This document shows, piece by piece, positions 27,005 through 34,180 of a stretch of DNA of 64,000 bases (positions within the stretch are counted from its first letter, which is position 1; each line of letters starts with the position of its first letter). The DNA is from NCEH01 sp043195135 (GTDB lineage Bacteria; Pseudomonadota; Alphaproteobacteria; Rhizobiales; Xanthobacteraceae). Under the pieces are notes generated by a model. That model had not been told where the DNA came from. It saw only the letters and a program-made list of their open reading frames with translations, and did not search any database. The position numbers were made by a program, and so were the translations under genes. The stretch is from assembly GCF_043195135.1 (NCBI RefSeq), contig NZ_JBAFWP010000020.1; one strand, written 5' to 3'.

Positions 27005-28156
27005 TCACCTCGGGATTTGAGCGACTCTCTGCTTGAAGGCGGTGAGCAGATGGGAGTCCAATTCCGACAGGTCTGTCACCAAAACTTCTTCTTGGGCGCC
27101 AGAATCTGTAGGAAATACGAACTTCATGCGCAGGTCGCGAGCGCCGGCTTTTGGCTCGTAAAAATCAAACATTCGGCCAACGCGGCTTTTCTTGTAGAAG
27201 ACAGCGAAGTTTCCTTGAAAGTCCTGATAAGATACATGCTCGATTTCTTTAAAAAGCTTCTCGTCGTTAACTAGAAATGCGAGGCGGTGTTTCACCCATC
27301 CGAAAATTTTTAACTCAATTTCGGTGGTCGTAATTTTATCTTCCATCGGTACTGCGGGTTGAGGCGGCGGGTTGGCCTGTATTTCGCTGGGGCGCGAGCC
27401 GCCCTCCATCTGCGGAAGATCCAGTCTTTGCAGAATGCGCCGACTGATGAAGTCTCGGAATGCGGCCTTCACCGTCGGCCTATATTCTTCGATGGTCCGT
27501 TGCGATACGCGGGGAAAACCGGCGCTGCTCAAAAGATCGCGAATGAATTGTTCGGACGGCTCTTCGGCAAGTGTCGTAATCTGGACAAGAACAGAGTTGT
27601 AAACATGTTTTCTTTTTGCTTCCGCGCCAATATTTTCTGGATCGAACGCCGCTTTTCCTAGAGCGAAAAGGCCTTCAAGTATGGAATCGTCCACTTGGCC
27701 TTTGGCAATCTCTTTCATATCAAATCGAAGGAACGCATTTTCATCCATCATGTTAGGTGAATCGGAATCGGCATAGAATTCCCAAGTCAATCCATCGGTT
27801 AATATTCCCATCTTAACCGTCGGGGCCGCGTTGAAATAGCTGCGCAATTGGCCGCGATCATCGCGCATCGTCTGCGCACCGGCTTGTTTGCACTCGACCG
27901 CAATGATGGGATGGCCGTTGCGGAAGATTGCGTAATCTACTTTATTTTTATATTTTTCGGAAAAATCGCAATGGTGTTCAGGGAATACTTCGTTCGGATC
28001 AAGGTGATCGTAACCGAGAAAGCCGATCAGCGGCAGGACGAGGAACATTTTCGTCGCTTCTTCATTCTGGCAGCGGGGGGCGTTCACGATCGCCCGCCGC
28101 GCCAGCTCAACCAGCTTTTCTCTGAAGTCCGACGGAACCGTTACCTTGATATCCAT
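27005..28156 (-). CDS. Stand-alone HsdR N-terminal-type (PD-(D/E)xK) nuclease-domain protein
   Basis: A 383-residue protein resembling the N-terminal nuclease domain of type I restriction HsdR subunits, but with no helicase domain. Candidate catalytic residues are Glu33, Asp74 (KVDYAIF), Glu88 and Lys90 (AVECKQ). The C-terminal part (about 280-383) is a separate domain, with sequence like proteins often labelled 'restriction endonuclease or methylase'. No methylase, specificity or helicase gene is nearby. Base composition is visibly less GC-rich than dxs and tlyA on either side, which suggests acquisition. GGGGAGGG precedes the ATG. DNA cleavage and a defence role are inference. Confidence 0.8.
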   Translation of the reverse strand: MDIKVTVPSDFREKLVELARRAIVNAPRCQNEEATKMFLVLPLIGFLGYDHLDPNEVFPEHHCDFSEKYKNKVDYAIFRNGHPIIAVECKQAGAQTMRDDRGQLRSYFNAAPTVKMGILTDGLTWEFYADSDSPNMMDENAFLRFDMKEIAKGQVDDSILEGLFALGKAAFDPENIGAEAKRKHVYNSVLVQITTLAEEPSEQFIRDLLSSAGFPRVSQRTIEEYRPTVKAAFRDFISRRILQRLDLPQMEGGSRPSEIQANPPPQPAVPMEDKITTTEIELKIFGWVKHRLAFLVNDEKLFKEIEHVSYQDFQGNFAVFYKKSRVGRMFDFYEPKAGARDLRMKFVFPTDSGAQEEVLVTDLSELDSHLLTAFKQRVAQIPR

Positions 28157-28267
28157 GGTGCCCTCCCCGTTTTTGTCGCGCTATGGTTGCGCGCCCCAGG
28201 GGAATTGTCGAGCACTGGCTGTGGGATCGTTCTGATTCGAGAGGCAATATCGTCTTGAAATGCACGC

Positions 28268-28308
28268 AGGCCCAGTGCGTTTGCCGACAAGCTGGGCCTG
28301 TCGGCAAA
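28268..28308 (-). other. Potential H-type RNA pseudoknot upstream of the HsdR_N-type gene
   Basis: Two interleaved inverted repeats: AGGCCCAG (28268-28275) pairs with CTGGGCCT (28292-28299), and TTTGCCGACA (28280-28289) pairs with TGTCGGCAAA (28299-28308). Because the second partner of stem one lies in the loop of stem two, both can form together as a pseudoknot, on either strand. The element is about 110 bases upstream of the start of the minus-strand HsdR_N-type gene and about 35 bases past the end of the next gene. Confidence 0.55.
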
Positions 28309-28342
28309 GTGTAGCGTTGCCGTTCCGCCGCGCGCTGCGGCG

Positions 28343-28807
28343 TCAGTTCGCCTTGCAGGCGCCTTCGAACTGGCTGAAGGCTTCCGGCGCGCCGGCCAGC
28401 GCCACTTGCTGCTTGGCGCCCTTGGTCTCGACCACGAGAAGCTTGCTGCTGGCGAGCAGGGCCTTGATGTCGGCCATCTTGGCGCCGGCTTCCACATCCA
28501 CCGCGCCGCTTTCCTCATTGGCGACGGCGCGGCCGGCGAGGTCCTTCTTCACCTTCCCGGCGGTCAGCACGATGCGCGCGGCGTCCTCCGCCTTCAGCCC
28601 CTTGGAGCCGATATAGGCGCTGACAAGCACCATGTCCTTGCCCTTGTCGCAGGTGAAGCTGACGATCGACTCGTCCGTTTCCGGCACGCCGAAGGTCAAG
28701 GTCGCCCCGGTATCGCTGTTGCTGCTGGCCCACTGCATCTTCACCTGGGCCGCCGCGGGCATCGCGGAGGCGGCGAGAAGCGCGAGCGCGAGGACCTTAC
28801 GATACAT
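28343..28807 (-). CDS. Secreted protein of unknown function, paralogue of the next upstream gene
   Basis: A 154-residue product with a signal peptide (MYRKVLALALLAASAMPAAA, cleaved before QVKM). The mature part has two cysteines (FTCDKG and the C-terminal FEGACKAN), which may form a disulphide. It aligns over its length with the product of 28910-29509: both have a cysteine after an FxxxC-type strand, a GAxxxLxxG/xxL core, LLVVE, an LAGA segment and an FExxC terminus. The ATG at 28807 is chosen for the signal peptide. I recognise no named family. Confidence 0.75.
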   Translation of the reverse strand: MYRKVLALALLAASAMPAAAQVKMQWASSNSDTGATLTFGVPETDESIVSFTCDKGKDMVLVSAYIGSKGLKAEDAARIVLTAGKVKKDLAGRAVANEESGAVDVEAGAKMADIKALLASSKLLVVETKGAKQQVALAGAPEAFSQFEGACKAN

Positions 28808-28909
28808 GATCAATTCCTCACAAAATGGCGCGGGATCATAACCGTCCGCCAGAAAAGGGGAAGCCGATGGCGCCCCGCCCATCCCAGCGTGGTGAATATG
28901 GGTCCTATG

Positions 28910-29509
28910 TTACCGTAACGCGAGGCAGGAGCGCTCGAAATCCTGAAGCCGGGCGCGGGCGCCCGCCAGCGGCAGCGTCTGCGTCTGGCCCGCCAGCCGG
29001 ATGGTGAGGGTGTCCCCGTCGCGGAAAATGTCGAACACGCGCGGGTCCAGGGTCACCGCCGCCTCCACCACCAGCAGGCCGTCGCTGGAGCCGAGAAAGG
29101 CGCTCGCCGCCAGTTCCAGATGCCGTTTGCCGCTGGAGAGCGAGAGCGCAACCCCGTCGCCGGAGCGGATCTTGGTGGAATTCACCTCCAGCGCGATCTG
29201 AAGCAATTGCGCCGAGGGCTGGCACGTGGCCGCGAACACCGGATCGGTGGCGCGGGGCTGGGCGAAGCGCAGCACATAGGTGTCGTCCCCGCGCACCAGG
29301 CTCCACACGCGCGTGTCGGCGGGCATCTGCGTCTTGGCGGCGTTGCCCTTGGACGCGCTGGCCTTTGCGGCATTGGCCTTTGCGGAGCCGGATTTGCCCG
29401 AACCGGATTTCCCGGTGGCGGATTGGGATGTGTTGGCCTGGGCAACGCCGGCACCGACGGGCACCGCGGCGAGCACCAGGGCGCAGCAGGCTGCGAGGGC
29501 GATACGCAT
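28910..29509 (-). CDS. Secreted protein of unknown function, paralogue of 28343-28807
   Basis: A 199-residue product beginning MRIALAACCALVLAAVPVGA, a signal peptide, followed by a Ser/Gly/Lys/Ala-rich low-complexity linker (about residues 25-60). The remaining domain (DTYVLRFAQ ... LLVVEAAV ... LAGARARLQDFERSCLALR) matches the neighbour's domain, including both cysteine positions. GGGAGA lies five bases before the ATG at 29509; longer starts lack a signal peptide. The two genes are head-to-tail with a 102-bp gap, consistent with an old tandem duplication. Confidence 0.75.
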   Translation of the reverse strand: MRIALAACCALVLAAVPVGAGVAQANTSQSATGKSGSGKSGSAKANAAKASASKGNAAKTQMPADTRVWSLVRGDDTYVLRFAQPRATDPVFAATCQPSAQLLQIALEVNSTKIRSGDGVALSLSSGKRHLELAASAFLGSSDGLLVVEAAVTLDPRVFDIFRDGDTLTIRLAGQTQTLPLAGARARLQDFERSCLALR

Positions 29510-29729
29510 ACATTCTCCCATCAGGCAGCCGGCGCGTCCCCTGAAGGGCCGCCTGCTCCGTCGCTTGCCGTTTGCCTCTCCCCCAGCCATCGCATATCAC
29601 GACCGGCCGGCCGCGCGCGATCAGATTTGCGCGGCTGGCTTAATGCGGGCGGGCTTCCCGGGGCGCGCGGTCCGGGTGCGCGCTGTCTCCCCGGGACGCG
29701 GGCGGTTTCTTTTACGGCGGGTATGGGTC

Positions 29730-30458
29730 ATGGCGCGGCAGCGCATCGACAAGCTTCTGGTGGCGCGCGGCCTGTTCGACAGCCGGGCGCGCGCACAGGC
29801 CGCCATATTGGCGGGGCAGGTGCATGTCGACGGCAAGCCGGTCGCCAAGCCCTCCGAGGAAGTGGCGGAGGACGCGGCCATCGAGGCGCGGGACATTCAC
29901 CCCTTCGTCTCGCGCGGCGGGCTGAAGCTGGAAGCCGCGCTGGACGCCTTCGCCATCGATCCCGCCGGGTGCGTGGCGCTGGATGTGGGCGCCTCCACCG
30001 GCGGTTTCACGGATGTGCTGCTGCGGCGCGGGGCAAAGCGCGTTTATGCCGTGGACGTGGGGCACGACCAGTTCCACGCCCGCCTGCGCGGCCATCCCGA
30101 CGTGGTGCTGCTGGAAGGCACCGATGCCCGCAGCCTGGACCGCGAAAAGGTGCCCGAGCCGGTCGATCTGGTGGTGATCGACGTCAGCTTCATCTCGCTC
30201 GCCCTGGTTCTGCCGGCGGCGCTTGCCCTGGCCGCGCCCGGCGCCCGCCTCGCGGCGCTGGTGAAGCCGCAGTTCGAGGCCGGCCCGGCCCATGTGCGCA
30301 AGGGAATCGTGCGCGATGCCGCGACCCATGCCGCCGTCTGCGCCCGCGTGCGCGAGACCGTGGAAGGACTGGGCTGGCGCGTTGCGGGCCTCATTCCCTC
30401 GCCCATCACCGGGGGCGACGGCAATCACGAATTCCTGATCGGGGCGGTGAAGCCATGA
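29730..30458 (+). CDS. tlyA: TlyA-family rRNA 2'-O-methyltransferase
   Basis: A 242-residue RNA methyltransferase (often labelled hemolysin A) that in characterised members methylates ribose 2'-O of 16S and/or 23S rRNA. An S4 RNA-binding domain occupies about residues 3-62 (RIDKLLVARGLFDSRARAQA), and the SAM-binding motif ALDVGASTGGFTDVLL is at about 83-98, followed by VVIDVSFISL and VKPQFEAG. The stop overlaps the next start as ATGA. Its position after dxs is usual in this order; the nuclease gene and two secreted-protein genes intervene here. Confidence 0.93.
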   Translation: MARQRIDKLLVARGLFDSRARAQAAILAGQVHVDGKPVAKPSEEVAEDAAIEARDIHPFVSRGGLKLEAALDAFAIDPAGCVALDVGASTGGFTDVLLRRGAKRVYAVDVGHDQFHARLRGHPDVVLLEGTDARSLDREKVPEPVDLVVIDVSFISLALVLPAALALAAPGARLAALVKPQFEAGPAHVRKGIVRDAATHAAVCARVRETVEGLGWRVAGLIPSPITGGDGNHEFLIGAVKP

Positions 30459-31678
30459 TGCAAGCCGTCATCGCCCGCATGGGCGCCCAGGGGGATGCCA
30501 TCGCCGAGAGCGCGGACGGCCCCCTGTTCGTCGCTTATGCCCTGCCGGGGGAAACCGTCGCGGGCGTGCGCGACAAGGACCGGCTGAAGGTGGAGACCAT
30601 CGTTTCCGCCAGCCCGGACCGCGCAGTGCCGGTCTGCTCCCATTTCGGCGTGTGCGGCGGGTGCCTGCTCCAGCACTGGCAAGCCGCGCCCTATCAGACC
30701 TGGAAGCGCGGCCTGGTGGTGGAGGCGCTGGCGCGCGAGGGCATCCAAGCGCCCGTGGGCGAACTGATCGACGCCCATGGCGCCGGCCGGCGGCGGGCGA
30801 TCTTCCATGCCCGCCAATATGGCGCGCGCACCGTCGTGGGCTTCGCCGAGCGCAAGTCCCACGCCATGGTGGCGCTGCGCGAATGCCCGGTGCTCGCGCC
30901 GGGCCTTGCCCGCGCGCTCGCGGCCGCCCAGGCGGTGGCCGATGCTCTGGCGCCCCTGAAGAAGCCGCTGGACCTGCATGTCACCGCCACCGAGACCGGG
31001 CTTGATCTCGACGTGCGCGGCTCCGGCCCGCTGCCGCCGGACCTGATGGTCGACCTCGGCGCGCTGGCAGAACGATTCGACCTCGCCCGCCTGACCCGCC
31101 ATGGGGAATTGGTGCTCCAGCGCAGCGCGCCGGCGCTGACCATGGGGCTGGCGCGGGTCGAGCTGCCGCCGGCCTCCTTCCTCCAGGCGACGCAGATGGG
31201 CGAGGAGACGCTGGCCGGGCTGGCGCTGGGCGCGGTCGAGGGGGCAAAGCGCGTCGCCGACCTGTTCTGCGGCGTCGGCACCTTCGCCCTCCGCCTCGCC
31301 CAGACGGCGCGGGTGAGCGCCTATGAGAGCAACGCCCCGGCGGTGGCGGCCCTGCAGCGCGCCGCCAAGGCCACCGCCCGCCTCAAGGGCGTGGGCGGCG
31401 AGGTGCGCGACCTGTTCCGCCGGCCGCTGGTGGCGGAGGAACTGGCCCGCTTCGACGCGGTGGTGATCGACCCCCCGCGCCAGGGGGCGGAAGCCCAGGC
31501 CCGCGAGCTGGCGCGATCCAAGGTGGCGCGGCTGGCCTATGTCTCGTGCAGCGCGCTCACCTTCGCCCGCGACGCCCGCCTCCTCGCCGAGGGCGGGTTC
31601 GTGTTGCGGTCGGTGACGCCGGTGGACCAGTTCCGCTATTCGCCCCATGTGGAACTGGTGGGCGTGTTCTCCCGGTAG
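30455..31678 (+). CDS. RNA 5-methyluridine methyltransferase, TrmA/RlmCD family
   Basis: A 407-residue class I SAM-dependent enzyme that methylates C5 of uridine in rRNA or tRNA. The iron-sulfur cluster motif CSHFGVCGGCLLQHW (about residues 59-73) plus Cys in ECPVLAP bind [4Fe-4S]. The methyltransferase part has DLFCGVGTFALRLA, VIDPPRQGA and the catalytic cysteine in YVSCSALTFARD. The TRAM domain common in RlmD is only weakly visible at the N-terminus. Which uridine is modified cannot be told. Coupled to tlyA by a four-base overlap. Confidence 0.92.
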   Translation: MMQAVIARMGAQGDAIAESADGPLFVAYALPGETVAGVRDKDRLKVETIVSASPDRAVPVCSHFGVCGGCLLQHWQAAPYQTWKRGLVVEALAREGIQAPVGELIDAHGAGRRRAIFHARQYGARTVVGFAERKSHAMVALRECPVLAPGLARALAAAQAVADALAPLKKPLDLHVTATETGLDLDVRGSGPLPPDLMVDLGALAERFDLARLTRHGELVLQRSAPALTMGLARVELPPASFLQATQMGEETLAGLALGAVEGAKRVADLFCGVGTFALRLAQTARVSAYESNAPAVAALQRAAKATARLKGVGGEVRDLFRRPLVAEELARFDAVVIDPPRQGAEAQARELARSKVARLAYVSCSALTFARDARLLAEGGFVLRSVTPVDQFRYSPHVELVGVFSR

Positions 31679-31793
31679 GGGGCGAATTCAGCCCTCGCCG
31701 AAATGAGCCAATATTCGGCTGAAATGGCGGTTTGTTCCGGCGGCAGGGCGCGGAGAGGGGCCACTAAACCGATGTTCGTCTGATCCAAGTCAT

Positions 31794-31809
31794 TGTTTCA
31801 CGTGAAACA
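31794..31809. promoter_or_regulatory. parS centromere-like site (ParB/Spo0J binding)
   Basis: The 16 bases TGTTTCACGTGAAACA are a perfect palindrome identical to the bacterial chromosomal parS consensus. The site is intergenic, in the 172-bp convergent gap between the rRNA methylase gene and the DUF1194 gene. parS sites usually cluster near the replication origin, so the window may be origin-proximal; parA/parB are not in it. Confidence 0.85.
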
Positions 31810-31850
31810 TTTTGCTTTCGGCCGGGGGCGGGGTGCAGCTTTCGGCCGGA

Positions 31851-32678
31851 TCAATTGTTCCAGTGCTCCTGCCACAACCGCTCGCCGATGAGGCAGGAGA
31901 CGCGGGCCGGCTGCACCACCTTGATGACCGGCAGGCGCGGCGGCGGCCGCTCCACCCCCGCCACCTCCAGCACCAGCTTGGTCTTGATGGCACGGGCGAA
32001 TTCCGCCTGTTCCCGCACCGGGATGACGAAGGCGCCGGGGCCGCCGATCACGCAATCCTCGTAATAGAGATCGAGGTCGGCGATATCGAGGACCGAGTTT
32101 CCGGCCCGTTTCAGCAGCAACGGCAAGCCGTTGATGGTGATGCCGCGGGCCACCACCTGGTCGCGCGCCTGTTCCACCGGCCGCCCCTGGTTGTTCATCC
32201 CGTCCCCCGAGACGTCGATGACCTTGCGCAAGGGGCGAAAGCCGCTGTCCTTGAAGAGATCTGCGGCGAACAGCAAGCCGCCGGAAATGGAGGTCCGGTA
32301 GATCCGTCGCAGGGGCGCCGCGCGAATCGCCTCGGACACGACCCGCGCGCTCTCCGGTCCGTCGATCACCTGCCAGGGCAGGACCACCTTCTGCTCGTGC
32401 TCTCCCGCCCATTCCATATAGGTCACCGCGATCCGGCCGTTGGGGCCGAGCCGCAGGGCATCCAGGAATTCAGCGGAGACAAGGGCTGAGGCATAGCCCT
32501 CGCGCTGAAGCGCCTGCTCGTCCGGGTCCATGGAGAAGGACACGTCCACCGCCAGCACCAGCTGGACGTCGACCGGCAGGTCCGCCGCGGCGGCGGGGCG
32601 CAGGGCCAGCATCAGCAGGCCCAGGATGGCAAGCCAAAGAGTCGGGGCGCCAGGGTGGCGAACGATCCGCTGTGTCAT
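31851..32678 (-). CDS. DUF1194 domain protein with von Willebrand A-like fold
   Basis: A 275-residue exported protein with an N-terminal hydrophobic signal (TLWLAILGLLMLALRPAAAA). The VWA-like domain has the MIDAS metal motif DVSFS (in LAVDVSFSMDPDEQ) and the later VIDVSGDGMNNQG. DUF1194 proteins are common in alphaproteobacteria and uncharacterised. GGAGG lies four bases before the ATG at 32678, which decides the start. The C-terminus ends in LIGERLWQEHWNN. No obvious partner gene is adjacent. Confidence 0.87.
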   Translation of the reverse strand: MTQRIVRHPGAPTLWLAILGLLMLALRPAAAADLPVDVQLVLAVDVSFSMDPDEQALQREGYASALVSAEFLDALRLGPNGRIAVTYMEWAGEHEQKVVLPWQVIDGPESARVVSEAIRAAPLRRIYRTSISGGLLFAADLFKDSGFRPLRKVIDVSGDGMNNQGRPVEQARDQVVARGITINGLPLLLKRAGNSVLDIADLDLYYEDCVIGGPGAFVIPVREQAEFARAIKTKLVLEVAGVERPPPRLPVIKVVQPARVSCLIGERLWQEHWNN

Positions 32679-32803
32679 GGCGCCTCCGGGAGGTGTCAGC
32701 CGCGACGAACGATCGACGCATGCTGCCACCTTCCCGGGCGGTAAAAAAGAGGTTAGCCGCCGCTTTTATGGGGCGCCGGCTTTTCCGTCGGCTTTCCAGT
32801 TCG

Positions 32804-34114
32804 TTAGCTTTCCAGGTGCTCGGTCTCGACGATCTCGATGCCGAAGCCGGCAAGGCCCACATAGGTGCGGGCCTTCGACGCCAGCAGGCGGATGGAGACG
32901 ATGCCGAGATCGCGCAGGATCTGTGCGCCGAGGCCCACCTCGCGCCAGTGGCGGTCACGCTCCAACTCGCTCGGCGTCTTCTCGCCCGGACCCATCGCGG
33001 TGGGCGGAACGCCGGCCGTACCGTCGCGCAGATAGACCAGCACGCCCCGGCCTTCCGCCTTGATGCGCTCCAACGCCTTCTGGAGCACCTTCGCACCCAT
33101 GAAGGCATCGGCGACCGGGTCGGCGCGATGCAGGCGCACCAGCACCTTCTCGCCATCGCCGATGCGGCCATGGACCAGCGCCAGATGATTCACGGAATCG
33201 AACGGGGTGATGAAGGAGAAGCCCTGCAATTCGCCGACGCTGGTGGGCACCGGGAATTCGGCCGAACGGGTCACCAGCTTTTCGCGCGCCTGGCGATAGG
33301 AGATGAGGTCCGCAACGGAAATGCGGTGCAGATTGTGCTTTTCCGCGAACGTCGTCACCTGGGGTCCGCGCTGAACCGTGCCGTCGTCGTTGACCAGCTC
33401 GGCGATCACGCCGATGGGCGGCAGGCCGGCGAGGCGGCACAGATCCACCGCCGCTTCCGTGTGGCCGGAGCGCATGAGCACGCCGCCGTCCTTGGCGATC
33501 AGCGGGAAGACGTGGCCCGGACGCACGAAATCGCCGGCGCCCATGTTGGGATTGGCGAGCGCGCGCACGGTGTTGGTGCGCTCCTCCGCCGAGATGCCGG
33601 TGGTGGTGCCGTGCCGCACGTCGATGGAAACGGTGAAGGCGGTGCCCATGGGGGCGTCATTGTTCGCCACCATGGGTTCCAGGCGCAGGCGCTTGGCCTC
33701 CGAGGCCGGCACCGGCGTGCAGACGATGCCGGAGGTGTTGCGGATGACGAAAGCCATCTTCTCGGGCGTCGCGAGGGAGGCGGCGAGGATGAGGTCGCCC
33801 TCGTTCTCGCGGTCGTCGTCGTCGGTGACCACGACCATCTCGCCACGGGCGATGGCTTCGATGGCAAGCTGAACGCGGGATTGAACGGTATCGGTCACGG
33901 GCAAACCTCGGATGCGGGGCGCGGGAAGGCCGAGAAAGTCGTTGGGCGTGACGGCATGGCCCGTGGCCTCGGCGATCCGCTCGGCGGTTTCGCGGGAGAT
34001 CCACGCGCGCGCGTCATTGCACAGCGCCGTCACGCTGGCGGGCGAGAGCCCGACCTGCCTTGCAAAGGCGCTTCGCTTGGTCCCGGTGCTTTCGAGCCAT
34101 TCCGCGAGCTTCAT
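32804..34114 (-). CDS. ribB: 3,4-dihydroxy-2-butanone-4-phosphate synthase with N-terminal HTH and degenerate RibA-like C-terminus
   Basis: Makes the four-carbon precursor of riboflavin from ribulose 5-phosphate. Three parts are visible in 436 residues. Residues 1-65 form an XRE-like helix-turn-helix (RSAFARQVGLSPASVTALCN). Residues about 75-280 are the RibB domain with DDDDRENEGDLI, RPGHVFPL and SGHTEAAVDL. The C-terminal 150 residues resemble GTP cyclohydrolase II but lack its zinc-binding cysteines, so only RibB activity is expected. A GTG at 33898 with GAGG seven bases upstream could give a classical 364-residue RibB without the HTH. No FMN riboswitch was seen upstream. Confidence 0.92.
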   Translation of the reverse strand: MKLAEWLESTGTKRSAFARQVGLSPASVTALCNDARAWISRETAERIAEATGHAVTPNDFLGLPAPRIRGLPVTDTVQSRVQLAIEAIARGEMVVVTDDDDRENEGDLILAASLATPEKMAFVIRNTSGIVCTPVPASEAKRLRLEPMVANNDAPMGTAFTVSIDVRHGTTTGISAEERTNTVRALANPNMGAGDFVRPGHVFPLIAKDGGVLMRSGHTEAAVDLCRLAGLPPIGVIAELVNDDGTVQRGPQVTTFAEKHNLHRISVADLISYRQAREKLVTRSAEFPVPTSVGELQGFSFITPFDSVNHLALVHGRIGDGEKVLVRLHRADPVADAFMGAKVLQKALERIKAEGRGVLVYLRDGTAGVPPTAMGPGEKTPSELERDRHWREVGLGAQILRDLGIVSIRLLASKARTYVGLAGFGIEIVETEHLES

Positions 34115-34137
34115 TCCACGAAGCTAGCAGCCCTGGT

Positions 34138-34180
34138 TTTCAGTGACAATGAAATATTGAAAAATTCACCTTCACTGAAA
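34138..34180. promoter_or_regulatory. Candidate operator pair in the ribB promoter region
   Basis: The 66-bp gap between the ribB start and the aroC stop is strikingly AT-rich. It contains TTCAGTGAC (34139-34147) and TTCACTGAA (34172-34180), near-identical palindromic words exactly 33 bp apart, about three helical turns on one face of DNA; TGAAAAATTCA lies between. They are plausible binding sites for the HTH domain encoded at the start of ribB (autoregulation), which is inference. Confidence 0.5.

Noticed and set aside
27005..28156. A complete type I restriction-modification system.
   Set aside because: Only an HsdR_N-like nuclease domain is present; no helicase motifs, HsdM or HsdS occur within the window.
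34115..34180. FMN riboswitch upstream of ribB.
   Set aside because: The gap is only 66 bp and has none of the conserved RFN stems; the sequence is AT-rich with short palindromes instead.
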